NCBI GenBank assembly: GCA_016617855.1
Contig: JAECUM010001739.1
Span: 1 to 64,000 of the forward strand
Origin: Megalonaias nervosa
Taxonomy: Eukaryota > Mollusca > Bivalvia > Unionida > Unionidae
DNA length: 64,000 bases
Direction of reading: 5' to 3'
Program-made: the position numbers and the translations under genes
Notes under the pieces: generated by a model
Told to the model about the DNA's origin: nothing
Database searches by the model: none
The model's input: the letters and a program-made list of their open reading frames with translations, nothing else
Shown: positions 41,690 to 54,393 of the stretch, in pieces
How positions within the stretch are numbered: position 1 is the first letter of the stretch
Layout of the letters: every line of letters starts with the position of its first letter

Positions 41690-42860
41690 GAGTGGTAAAT
41701 GAGCTATCGAAGTATTGTTCCTAAGTCGTATAGACTGGAAATTCTTAGTCTAGCCCATGAAACACCACTGGCTGGTCATGTAGTGGTTAATAAGACCAAT
41801 CAGAAGATCTTGAATTATTTTTATTTGCCAAAAATGAAAAGCGATGTTTCAAAATACTGAAGATCGTGTCACACTTGTCAAATGGTAGGAGACCCAAATC
41901 AGAGGATAACTAAGACTCATCTGCAACCTATGCCTGCATTTGACGAACCATTTAGCAGAATAATGATTGATCAGTAGATCGTGTCGGTCCCTTACCTAAG
42001 ATCAAGTCAGGCGACCAATAGTTGTTGACCATAATGTGTGCGCCCAAAAGATTCTTAGAGGCAAGCCATTTGAGGAATATTAAAACTGAAATCAGAGTAA
42101 CAACTTTTGAATAAACTTTTTGTTTTACAATCTTTCCAAATATATCCATCTGTTTTATGCCAGGACGTTTCAAGCAAGTTATGCATAAATTAGACATCCA
42201 ACTGTTTAAGTCTTCTGCCTATCAGCCTAAACGTCGAGAGGCTTTGGAAATAATTAAACACACTTTGAAGAATTTGATTCTGTCCTATTGCGTTGATACA
42301 GGGAATGATTAGGACGAAGGTGTTCATTTGCTGTTGTTTGCTGCTTGGAAATCAGGTCAAGAAGCATTGGGTTTTAGTCCTTTTGAATTACTTTTTGGAC
42401 ATAGTGTCCGTGGACCATTGAAATTATTAATAGAGAAACGTTCTTCAAATGAAGATTCCACGATTAATCTTCTTGGCCATGTCTCTGATTTCAAATATAA
42501 GTTGTGAAGGGCTTGGAAAGTAGCAAGAAGTAATCTTCACTCTGCACAGTCAAAAATGAAATTAAGGTATGACAGAAGTGCAAAAGAAAGGAGTTTTCAG
42601 AATGGTTATCAAATTCTGGCTCTCTTGCCCATACCTCTAAATCCGCTTCAGGCTAAGTATTATGGTCCTTATTTAGTTGAAAACAAAATAAGTGATATCA
42701 ATTATATCATTACCACACTTCGGAGGAGAAAACTGAAACAATTTTGCAATATACTCATGTTAAAGGAGTATGATGAAAAACATAGCCCTGTTAATCATTC
42801 AATCAGTTTAGTTGTAATTGTCCCACACAGTGAGGATCTAAACGATGATAAGAAATAAAA
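41690..42860 (+). pseudogene. Retroelement integrase remnant with GPY-type C-terminus
   Basis: A zinc-binding H2C2 domain is visible (LAHETPLAGHVVVNKT, then HTCQMVG at about 41868). The catalytic core follows in pieces, including GFSPFELLFGHSVRGPLKLL (about 42367-42430). A C-terminal domain at 42500-42800 has NGYQILALLPIPLNPLQAKY then GPYLVENK, the GPY signature. Several stops and small deletions, including one in the region of the first catalytic Asp, make it non-functional. Confidence 0.8.
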
Positions 42861-43009
42861 CTGTAGTGACTTTGGTGTATCCAGTCTTCGGAATTCAGAA
42901 ATTACGAATAATCTGGACCTTAAATATTGCATTAGCAGCCGTAAGAAAATAATGAACAGAGCTAGCTATTATGTGACTATGAGCATTTGTTTTCAGATGT
43001 TCCAACATG

Positions 43010-43375
43010 AACAAATAAAATGTTGGAAAAACAAATTCAGTATTCGCTGGAGAATGATTTCATAGAACCAAATAAAAGTAACTGGAGTTCACTATTTATT
43101 CTTCTGCTGAAGCCAGATAATACTTTCCGCAAGTGCACCGACTATAGAAACTCTAACAGCGACGCCTAATTCATTTCCAGTCACAAGAATCTATGACATC
43201 ATTGACAAAATTGGAAACGCAAAATATGTCACATAATTTGATCTTTTGAAAGGCTTCTGGCATATTCCACACACGGAAAGGGCGCAGGAAATTTCGACAT
43301 TCGTACCTGCAGATGGACTTTATTAATATAAAGTTATGCAGTTTTGCATAAAAGGTTTCCTTTCAACTTTTGGAC
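43010..43375 (+). pseudogene. Retroelement reverse transcriptase fragment
   Basis: Fragments in two frames read LEKQIQYSLENDFIEPNKSN, FRKCTDYRNSN, then FDLLKGFWHIPHTERAQEIS and KVMQFCIKGF, the N-terminal fingers and palm of a Ty3/gypsy reverse transcriptase. The catalytic YxDD box is not present. The copy breaks off near 43380. Confidence 0.75.
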
Positions 43376-43380
43376 GTGAT

Positions 43381-44719
43381 AACATCTGGTATAAATAAGT
43401 GTGATGCGCACACTGCCATCCTCAAATAAATTTCACTTTTCAAGATTACAACATATCAACTGACAATTTTCAATATGTACATGATTCTAAAACAAGTCCA
43501 AAAGTATAGTTTATTCACAATGAACTCCAGTGGTGTTCTGAATGAATTCCGATACTGAATGTGCTGATGTATATAGTTTTGAATAGTTTACGTGCAAACA
43601 ATCTTGATATATCACAATGATATCATCCAAAATATTAATAGGATAGTCATGTTAATTTTTTGTATTGTTATTCTATTATGCATCATTTAAAAGTTTACAT
43701 TTATTTCAATATAGTCTAGGTTACCAAATTTGCCTAATGACCATCTTTTTTGCACATCGCTCAATAGTATTAAAAATTAGCAGAAGTATTTCTTGTTGCC
43801 ACCATAAAATCTATACTCATTTATATTTCTTGTAAATTAATCTCTAAATATTCTCCTTGCGATTCTAGTTAAATTCGGTCTAAATAGTTGAACCACGTTT
43901 TTTCTCCGGTTATATTAATACGTATCCACTTGATATAATCAACCATTTTTTTTTCTTAGACTGATATCTGCAAATTCTAGATGCAGATATAGTCTGAGAT
44001 GGGCGAGACTCACCCAATGGTCAAAAAGCAAGGACCTAAAATCACCAACTGCGAGAAGAGTTCTATCCAAATGGGTGAATATAGTACATCTATTATGTAT
44101 AGATGGGCCGAAAAGAAGGTATTAATTTGACGTGGTTATAATGCTTACCGATGCGTCATACACAGAGTTTAAAATAAATATTGCCAAGGGACCAGTTACA
44201 GACAGTTTCGAGGCTATTAGGCATTCCTAATAATGCAAATTATTTTAACTCTAGCTTTTAGTGCCAGTTTCCGCAAGCGCAGTTAATGCTGGTTAGATAT
44301 TAATATGTTTATTTTTTATCATAAAGGAACAATCATCGCTTATGTAGCAAAAGGCACCGTGTTCTTAACGGAATGTTTGTTCCATGAACTGTTAGCATTC
44401 AAAGCAACCGATGGTTTGTATCTCTGTAATGTCGACAGAAGCCGACAGAATGAATCACGCATGCGTCCGCAATGACGAATTGAACTTCGAATTGGGTAGT
44501 CTCAAAATCTTTCTTTATGTAAAGTGTACTAAACGATATATACAAATTTATGTGAGGAAGTCGATAATTATTAAATGTTGATATGTCACCTCCTAAGATG
44601 ATTTCATTTTCTAATCAGTAAAACATATTTTGACTACATTTGCCATTCTAAATTCCAATAAAGTTTAAAGTTCTTTTCTTTTCTTGAATAATGTTATTTT
44701 CAGGTGCATGTGTGTATGC

Positions 44720-44801
<82 letters not shown>

Positions 44802-46035
44802 TTTTCACCTTGACGTTGACTGTATCCTTTTTCTCCGTTGCATAACTTAATTGCACTCGGTTTATTCTTGATCAGTGACTTCTAAAACAGTACACAATGA
44901 ACAACAAATAAATGTCTGAAAATGTAAATTAAAAATGTATAAAATTTAATTGTTGCTTCGATTTAGCAGCGCAAGAGGTGCATACAAATCAGGTGTTAAT
45001 GTCATTGTCAGTGATACAAAATCCCAGCAACAATGGAAATAAATGAAATCACTATTTTCGAATTTCCTTAATATGCAAAAAATAATCCTTCACTGCAGTA
45101 AGAGAAACATTTTGACAACGATCTATTTTGTTTAGAAAGATATTTCTCTTTGATTACAAGAGTACGTAGGGAGAGTAAATCGCGCTGGAATAAATGTATG
45201 CGGGATTCCTTATGTATAATCAGGTTCTAAGAAAAAGCATCACGTTTTAAGAATAACAAACTTATAGTAAATGCAGTTTTATTGTTTTATTATGGACATG
45301 ATTGTGAGCCTGTTGCAAATATCAGATACTGACCTTTAAATCATTTCTTGTGATGAAAATATTGACGTAACAAATAAACCTATGAATGTTTTAGTCGGCA
45401 GATGGTTTTTACAATCGAGCTAAACTGTATCCTGTCATTATATACCTTACGGTGAAAATGTTGTCAGAGATTATGGCAAAAGGCTTGAATAGAGGATATC
45501 AGAAAGTGAGTTATTTTTTACTGGTGACAAGGTTAAGTGTTTTAGACCAAAAAAGCTATGAAAATGATGCAAATGTATAAATAAATTAATCAATACATAG
45601 AAGTGTTAGTGACGAAAGACATTTTGTCAGTAATTTGAACAAGTTAGGAGTAGTTTATTTTTAAAAAATTAAAAAATACACAGATAAGGCCATTGCACAT
45701 TGTGTTATTATTAAGTGTCATAATATGACGTGTTTAATTAATAACAAGTTAGCAAATATTCCAACTTTCCATAATTAAGGTTCAAGTTCGCAGTATATTA
45801 TATATCTCAATGTTCTTAAAGTAGAAAATGTCTATCATGAAATACTTTTCCATGCCCAGTCTATTAAAGAAAAAATCACTCTATTGAAAGAAGAATATTA
45901 GCTCTCAAAAAGGGCCCTTTGTATACTATGATAAATGTATTGTTCTGGTACTCAATGTGTACAAGAGAAATCAGTCACGTGAATAAGAAAAATGAACTCT
46001 GAAAGATTGAAAATGATCTGAAGGAAACGGTCTGC
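43381..46035. other. Gene-free stretch
   Basis: No recognised gene. Contains the (TA)n run listed separately. The rest is AT-rich and unassigned. Confidence 0.5.
44720..44799. repeat. (TA)n microsatellite
   Basis: About 40 TA units. Confidence 0.95.
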
Positions 46036-46235
46036 AAGAAACATGTCGATATTCTTGGGCGTAAATGCCGTAAAACATATGGATATTCTTGGGCGTAAAT
46101 GCCGTAAAGTTTTACACTTTTCAAAAGAAACATATGGATATTCTTAGGCGTAAATGCCGTAAAGTTTTACACTTTTCAAAAGAAATATATGGATATTCTT
46201 GGGCGTAAATGCCGTAAAGTTTTACACTTTTCAAA
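46036..46235. repeat. 55-bp tandem repeat, about four units
   Basis: Units contain ATGGATATTCTTGGGCGTAA and AAGTTTTACACTTTTCAAAA. The first unit is shortened to 39 bp by loss of the second half. Confidence 0.9.
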
Positions 46236-46615
46236 ATAAAAAGCGCGTTTGATTTCATGCAATATTATTGAATTTTACTAATATTATGTATATTGGTTTT
46301 GATTCAAGTCCAACCTTAAAACTTATTTTGATACAACTTCCTCATCCTGGATAAACGAAAAATGATATTAGACAGTGACCTGACTATCAAAATTCAACTC
46401 CAAATTACAGTTATCATATCCCTTGCGCTTGTACCTGCGCACGTCCTCCATCCAGTCATGGAGCACAAGTTTGAAATCAATTTGCCCATGTACACACAGG
46501 GCTGCTTAGAATGCCGCGTCATACAATAAGTTTCGCAATGAGGAACACTATTGTTTGCTAACAAACAACTCCACTGGTAACTGCTATATCCACTGCTTCA
46601 TCGCTATAATATTTT

Positions 46616-47541
46616 GTTACGTGTAGGATCGTACAAATGTAACAAAAGAAAAGAGTGAAGTCAACAAGCTTTGTAAATTTTAACAAAATAATTTATTTCC
46701 CTAGAAAATAAGATAAAAATATGAAATAGGACTTATTGTTTGTGAATATAGTCCAAACATTAATCCTAGAATTGAAAAATATAACTCCTGTCACTAAATA
46801 GTTCTAATTGAATCCAGGTTTGAATCTCTATGAAGTTCAAATATGGAAGATGATGACGTCAGAAGAGGTCGTTGTACTGATGCCAACAATTCCTCGCTGA
46901 AACACAATTTATAATGTTCTGTTTAGAATTCCAGAATAAATTTCCACTGAATATCTTTTGTCCCAGAAATTGTATAAAAAAGAGCACTTGTATAGTTTTC
47001 TAGAGAATAAATTATTAAATTCCAAAAAAAAATGAACTTCAGAACAAGCTGGCATCAACAATAGAAACACCTTGAGCTCTGAGGTGTAGGAATACGACTG
47101 AATAGAAAACACTGAGATTGAGAATTAAACCCTCAATTTTAGATCACATGGTGGCTCATGTGGTCACCCAGATGTAACAACGCAGTAAAAGCGCACAGCC
47201 GATAGACACGTAAGCCTTGAAAAAACTTAACGAATCTTACTATAAGATTCAATTAAAAAAAGTTGTTTACAAATTAGAGTTATCACGCAAGCCGAACATG
47301 ACCTTGGTAATAGTCAGTCATCTTCGCTTAGTGTTTAAAAACGTCTCAACCAAACTGAGCTAAAAATTCTGTAAATGTAATACCTTTTACGTTCAAATCA
47401 GGTCAAAACAGAGAAGTGATTTTTCGAAAATAGTCTAATCCCATGAAAATTATCCTTATAATAAAATGTAATGAAACAAAAATAAAATAAAAAAAGAACT
47501 TTAAAACTAACACACAAGTAATTAAATTACATATACGTAAC
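46616..47541 (+). mobile_element. 0.9-kb non-autonomous repeat, copy 2
   Basis: Collinear with 38298-39201 and in the same orientation. The ends are GTTACGTGTAGGATCG and AATTACATATACGTAAC. The 60 bp at each end are the best conserved. The internal B-box-like sequence has decayed to GGTTTGAATCTC. Confidence 0.75.
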
Positions 47542-47699
47542 AATTTATTATTGAAATAATTATCTCTTTTAATTTTTTTAAATATCATCTTTTATCGTTT
47601 ACGATTGTCAATACCTTAATGTTTTTTAAAGTTAATTATTTAAGATGAATAGTGGTACATTAGAGTTTACATAAAAATAGTTATTTAAACTTAGTAGAT

Positions 47700-48050
47700 T
47701 TGTTGTTTTCACCAAAATAACGAATCAGATACACCCTTTCCATCGATCGAGATAAAAAGTGAATTATCGAGCTTCAGGAGCAAATATATCTAGAATATGT
47801 TCAGTGATTTTCCTTAATTAACTTTATGTTAGTTTTATGTTGAACAATATTGTCATATCAACTACAAAAATATTTATGGAACACTACTTTTACAAATAAA
47901 CATTTCGAGCAAGACAATTATCAATTTCTAAGAACAAATATTTGTTTTGATGACATTGCGATATTCTGCCAGATGAAGTTATTGATTCCATATTATTGGA
48001 AAATGCATTCTGCTATGTCAACGTTGACTGATTAATTCTAAACAAGATGA
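47700..48050 (-). repeat. Interspersed repeat, copy 2
   Basis: The reverse complement matches 30850-31560 in several blocks, with internal parts missing in this shorter copy. Confidence 0.7.
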
Positions 48051-51000
48051 TTATCTTGGTTCTTTGATGAGATAGTAATACCCAGATGTATCAGAAATGA
48101 AAATAAAATTGGTTCTTCCTGATCTTTGTAAACTGAAATGCTGCAAAAAGATGAAAGAGCAGTCAGTTGTTAGGTCTGGGGTTTAAACTTAAACAACAAG
48201 ATTATGTAAAACCCAAACAAGCATTCATGTTTATCAAAATATAAATTTATATTAAAAAATTATAAAATCAAACAAGATGAAAGACTTAAAAGTAACCTAA
48301 AACATAATCCGATGTAATTAGTTAAGTATTCAATTTCTTGACTAAAATCCCGTAGTGACTGTTTAAATTAATATCCAATGGACACTTAATTTGTAAATCA
48401 CTATTTTCCTCTCAGTGTCTCTTACGAACCCTAGTAGCACAACTGAACAAAAATACAATAAATGATGCGTATTAGACATTATATAGTGTCCATTTGCGTA
48501 TAAAAAAAAAAAACAATCACTGATTGACAATAATTTCTAGAATAATTTGTATTGTATTATTAATTTTCACACTAACGTGGTCGTCAACATACACAAACAG
48601 TCCTATTCTGACCTTCAAATCTTACTGAACCAATCAAATGCTAGAGGGCGCCTGTTAGGCCTCTTTGTTTTCGCGACCCTTATTCATACGCACGTGTAAT
48701 TCTTGACCTACGTTGTTGATAATTTCACTTTAGCGATCGACCTCGTCATGAATGACTCTTACGACGAATTATACATATACATTTTACTATAGTACTAACC
48801 ACTGAATATAAAGATTTAAAATATGACTTCGTAGTCTCAAACACAATGATGAGTGTTGACATCGTGATTGCCTTTGTCTGTGATTGAAGGTTGTGGGTAG
48901 AGGGTCTAAATACCTGACTTTTAGCATGAACGTTTACGAGTTAGTGGAAGTTTCTACAGGAAATGATTATTTTACAGATCATTCTATTGTACCATAGAAG
49001 AAATGAAGTATGTATAAATAAGGGTTTGGTAAATAAATGATTAATTCCTATTTTTAAAATGAGTCTGTGGAATCATTTACAGTTGTGTTCAGATATAACT
49101 TGATATGAATTATTTGTTTGAATTATTCATTGTAATTATAAAGTGTTCATTGAATTCAGGACAAATACATTATTTTGGCATTCTTGTGAACTCATTCAAA
49201 GTCATTCTCGATTTCATCATTGTTGTACATCAAGACATTCAAGATTGTTGGCATTCATTCAACTTTCTATACTTTTGGATTTGTGGTAGGATATTTAGGA
49301 TTATCTAGGATTTAATTTACAAAACTGTAAGTGTTTCTTAAACTTTCACTTTGTAACTTAGTGAAATAAAAAGTACTTGTTGATTTTACTTAAATTGTTG
49401 GTTTGACTTCCGTTTTGTCATACAGTTTAAGACCAAGAGTTGCAACAATACACTATGTTTGCATCATATTATGCATAAATATATTTTTGACAAACTTATA
49501 AGATATGGCCACCTGCCTTGTTTATCCCTCCTTGTATATTTATTTTGTATTTTTCTCAAGGTTGGTGGATGCCATCTGTATATTAATGCTGAAGGTATAT
49601 ATCTAACTGTGGGAATCTTCGTAATTTAGCTAGTCGTTTTAATGTCTTTGTTGTCTTTACTAGTCGCATCGCTGTCATTACTAGTTATTCTGATGCCTTC
49701 TCTGGGTGGCGTGGTTAGCATCAGCAATATAAACGTTTCTCGCACAATATCATACAATGACGTTTCACGCTTATTGTTATAGTCATCGAGATGGTTTCCG
49801 CATTGCTCGAGCCAATACGATCCCTGGCCTGTTTAATTAATCAAGGCGCTCCTGATATGTATTTAATTAATTTTATAGCATTTGTGGACCTCTTTGACGA
49901 ATAGATATGACGCATTCAAACCAAACAGTGACTTAGTCTTCATTGTGACGCTAAAAATACACCATTAGTCTCGAAATATAATTCCCACAGTAGCTACAGA
50001 AACGAATTCTTCAGAATACAATATGTATCAAACCGTGTGGTTTCTAACTACAGTTCTCTTATAACGAATCACTTATGCTTGTGCATATCGATCTGACTGG
50101 GTGCTCACAGCACTGCTGTTCCCAGCCTATGACAAGTAAAGCTTCCGCGTTGTCCCACTTGGGCTTCAATCAATAATGCACACGTGTGAACAATTCTGTC
50201 ATTTTTTTCCACTTCGATTAAATCTGCATCGTACGCAGTTGTCATAACACGGTCTGAGAAAATCTCCAGGTTGACCTGAAGATATTAATGAAATTCTGGT
50301 GAAAAATGAAATCTTACCCGCAGGACCTGGAGTGTCCATAAAACATATTGCGCCAGACATTATCAGAATCGCCTCGAAGCTTCAGATTAATCTAACCCGT
50401 GATACCATTAGTGTTGGTTACGGAGATGACCTTTAAGGTTCATCAAGTATTGCGACGTAGGATTTCATCTTGTTTGGATTCTCCCCGAATGCTCCCCGGG
50501 TGATCTGCTGTCGTATACTCCCTCGCTCATGTATCTTCCATGCAGCAATCCCCTGTTGACAAACCTTTATTTTACTCTTGTAGATTTCCGAGGAGAGACA
50601 TTGACAATATAACTGTACGTTAGAGGTCAACATGATATTTAATACAATGACGATTGTACGTGTTGTCAACGCAAAAAAAAAAAAAAAAAAAAAAATGCCT
50701 ACGTGACATATTACGGAAATTGTCTTGTTGATTTTATTAGGGTATTTTTCACAGGATCATGAAAGGTTTATTCGGGCCTGTACTTGCACGCTGCACATAT
50801 CTTTAAACAAGTTTCAATGCGAGTCGTTGATAGCATCAAAGCGAAGCTGTGGTTCGGTTTAAATGAAAGCAGTTCAATCGATTCGAGATCGACCACACCA
50901 ATTAGTGACTCAACAACCAAAAGTTGAACCAAAGACACGGATTCTATGATTGCAGATACAGCAATGGTGAACTTATAGCGTTTGTGGACGTGGGCTGGAC

Positions 51001-51067
51001 GCGAGTAGCGACGCCACCAAAGCCGTCTCACCAAAAGGTATTAGGCGAAACAACTAATATATAACCA
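48051..51067. other. Gene-free stretch
   Basis: No recognised gene. A 23-base A-run lies at 50673-50695. A possible third, partial relation to the inverted repeat family near 48550-48680 is too weak to call. The 300 bp before 51068 could hold further Polinton debris. Confidence 0.5.
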
Positions 51068-51440
51068 ATGATAAACTTTAATGATGCACTGATAATGCGT
51101 TCGACATCGACGCGCCTGTGGTCGTAAATCGAAACGTTCGAGATTTCCAGTATTATTCGTACCCGGTTACGTACCATAATGAACAAAAATAAAATAACAC
51201 GTCTGCTTATTTTCTGTCGTGTTATGCCTTGTAGAAATCGATGGATCGGTGACGGCACCGACACCAATTACGCCCGCGGTACCAAGATTGAAGTTTTCAC
51301 CAGCAGCATCATGCCGATGTTCATCAGTGTACAATATTTTATCAATGAAAAGGAAATCTCCCTTCTTTCTTTTTCGGAACAGAACCTATGGGAAGCAAAT
51401 AACACTTCGGAGAACGTTCACCATAATATGGAATATTAAA
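51068..51440 (+). pseudogene. Fragment of a divergent Polinton major capsid gene
   Basis: Begins at an ATG (MINFND), shifts frame, and reads NAFDIDAPVV then VRDFQYYSY. The complete capsid protein at 8887 has AFDMDAPV and MRDYQYYSY at the same distance from its start. Further on, YALVEIDGSVTA-type sequence corresponds to the AEAFIEVEGEI strand. At least two frameshifts and a stop are present, and homology fades after about 51440. It lies 29 kb from the complete element and has no visible terminal repeats, so it is a separate, older insertion. Confidence 0.7.
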
Positions 51441-52600
51441 TCCTTGTGAAACGATATTGTAAATAAATCTATCATCTTGCTCATTGTAACCCTCTAGTTA
51501 GTGAACCTTTCGGCGATTATTGGAGTTTGTAAACGACTTTGGAGAGGTATTGGCTGAACGAAAGTTCAGTTCTGAACGTATGTCCCTATACGTGTTATAT
51601 TGTGATAAACACTTTCATCGAGGATGTCAACCGCCAAATAAGAGCAAAACATCAATAGGCATTTGAACAATACAAAAGGCCATCAGTGAACTCGTTTCGT
51701 CTGGGCTATGATGCAGGGATGGGTAGCGCGTACAAAGAGCTCCTGGAGCAATACACTCATGGCATAGACCAGAAGTGGTCTTCTGATGTTGTTTAGGAAG
51801 TGTCGATTTGTCCCGGAAAGAGAGACACGGCATTAGCAACGAAGGTACACCACTGATCTCGGTCTAACTGGCCCATTTGCGACTAGAGACCGACGGTGTT
51901 GCTTTCAGTATATATAAGTAAATGTATTTGTATCGTCTATCTGAAAACTGTTTAATTCAATCCGACGTAGCCATTCTATATTATATGTAAAAGCCTTCCA
52001 GGTTGTTTTTTTTTGCGCACTTTTTGACTCCTTTTGTCCGATTGGCGTAATAGTTTAATTGTTGCAACAATCTTTGGAATAAAAACGGTCTAGTAGTTTT
52101 AGAGAGTGTAGGATATAATGACTGAATTGGAAATCCGAATTTCTCGAAAATTCCTCTATGTAATTTTATATGTATTTGTGATCAATGATAGCACTATTTA
52201 AGTGTCCGTATGATCCGTTACTCTCATTACATGCACACAGGACTATTTGTATTCTAATAACCCATGTTTTCGTTGTATATAGATACAGCTGTCGAAACTT
52301 TATGGAGACACTTAATTTGAATTTCAGAAATTACGAGAGCAAGAAGTCCTTGACGATCACGTTACCAATCGAATTAATAATTTCTATTCAAATACCTGTA
52401 TATCGGCACTGCCTAACAACTTTGGTTTTATTATGAGTTCAAAGATCAATACAAAGTACATTTAAAACACGTTCGACCTTTTCTTGGATATAATAACGAA
52501 GTACCTTCTAGATGTGTTAAGCTATTGTTACCTAGGTTCAAAATCATTCACGATGGGTGACATTTCTATCTATATATCGACCTACGCACATGCGTACATA

Positions 52601-52637
<37 letters not shown>

Positions 52638-54393
52638 GCTTAAAGACGGGGAAAGCTGAAAGATTGTCATATATAGATATTTCATTAGCGAAACTGGTGC
52701 ACTTTAACATGCAACGTGTCATGTGTTAATTATTTTTTCTTGGATAACTTTAAGTTGGCCATTTTAGGGGTTTATAATTCATGATATCCTGATATCCATT
52801 TACACAATCTATGAACTATTTCGGAATCTAATCTTGATTGGGTTAAAATTAGCATTAATCTGTACAATTAAGTTTTTAGCATATTCCTCAGAACTGTTGT
52901 ATAATAGCACAAACACCAACACTCTCTGTCTTAAGAACGAACATTAAAATTTTTCTTTATTCATTATGTCATAGGTCAAAGAAATTTCGATATCATAATT
53001 TGGATACCTTAAATATTTCATCATTTTCCAAGTGTTTATTCCGAATGAGACCAGTCTAAATTTTGGTCGCTTTCTCTGTTTATATATTTATATGGGTATT
53101 ATGAATATATCTGTATAGTTTATGCTTGCATGTGAGAGTTTCAGAAACTGTAGTAGATACGAGTTTTATTTGTACATATATCCGTTTGTAGTTTTAGTAC
53201 TATACTAATTCAGGAGTACATATAAGATTCTTCGATTCTGAACCAAATGAATTATCTTCAGAAAATAAAAGTCATTATTTTATTATTCTTCTTTTTCTTC
53301 TTCTTCTTACTATTGCTATATACAAGGAGATATGGGGTATTACAAGAACATGTATTAGAATATGAATATAAACAAGTTGAAAGAGATGTTTCCTTTCATT
53401 CTAAATTTTCAAGAGACGAGCTACATAGGTAGGTCTCTTCTTCGTGTCAAGTATTATGTCTCTTTTCATCCATAATATACGGCGTGGGATAAGTGCTGAA
53501 CGGAATGGGGTCTGTAGGTCTCATTGTAAGGCCTAGTCCAATTGCTTTGCTTTAATTGAAACCATAGAAAACACTGTCAAGGTGCGTTTGACGTAGAGTA
53601 TCGTGTGCTCAAATACGACAACATTGACTTAATCGATTCAATATACGGCATCGCTTTATTTGTTCCAAATGATCTCTTCAGAATTAATCTCACAAATCTG
53701 CAGCAACGGTGAACATGCTAGATTATCCACGTTGTTTTATATCACAAGGTACGACATAAAATTGTGAATGAAACTAAACACCGACAGCTATCGGCTATTT
53801 TGTGACCTCATTCAAATTGTTGATGATATCTTCTACCTTCATGGAATTAAGTAGGCGGTTAGAGCATTGTGCGAATGTTTGTGTCACGGATTCCTGAACA
53901 TGAGTAAACACTGAAGTGACCATCCAATAAATATTAACATTTTTCACTGCTCTACAAATTTTGTGGAAGTTATATGAATTGCTAAAACGTTTGCGTGGAC
54001 TTTGATGTCGATTATGCTTTTATTATTTTATCGACACAAAATATTATATACAGCACTGGAATCGAGCGCTGGTTTCCTTTCTGAGAATCATTATGTGCCA
54101 AGGATTGTAAATTTAACTGAATCTTCCTTTGTTTGCTTTATGCTTTAATTGTGTAAAATTTATATGCTTGAATTTCTTAGAAGAAAAGTAAACTCAGTAA
54201 TTTTCTAGAGGATAAGGTTGGACAGATAATTATTTACAAAATGTTGCAGCAACTGTATGCAATGGCACAATTTCTCTCTTTAGAATTGTAATTGATCATT
54301 GAGCATTGACATCGATTTCTTTTTAATTATCTGCCAGAGAATATCCATTACGCATAAAAGAAAATTTCATATATCACTTTGGTGGAAACTAAG
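51441..54393. other. Gene-free stretch before the receptor gene
   Basis: Mostly unassigned. The interval 51500-51830 has two coding-like stretches in different frames (LLEFVNDFGEVLAERKFSSE, and SFRLGYDAGMGSAYKELLEQ near 51690) that might be later parts of the same old element. A (TA)n run lies at 52604-52635. Confidence 0.4.
52604..52635. repeat. (TA)n microsatellite
   Basis: About 16 TA units. Confidence 0.9.

Larger units (their letters stand above)
39580..43380 (+). mobile_element. Decayed Ty3/gypsy-type retrotransposon, Gmr1-like gene order
   Basis: Remains of Gag (39590-40850), a post-protease segment, an integrase (41690-42860) and a reverse transcriptase (43010-43375) follow in this order on the plus strand, all broken by stops. 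Integrase lies before reverse transcriptase, the reverse of the usual Ty3/gypsy order. That order is described for Gmr1-like elements. No long terminal repeats were found, and an RNase H region was not seen. Confidence 0.75.
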
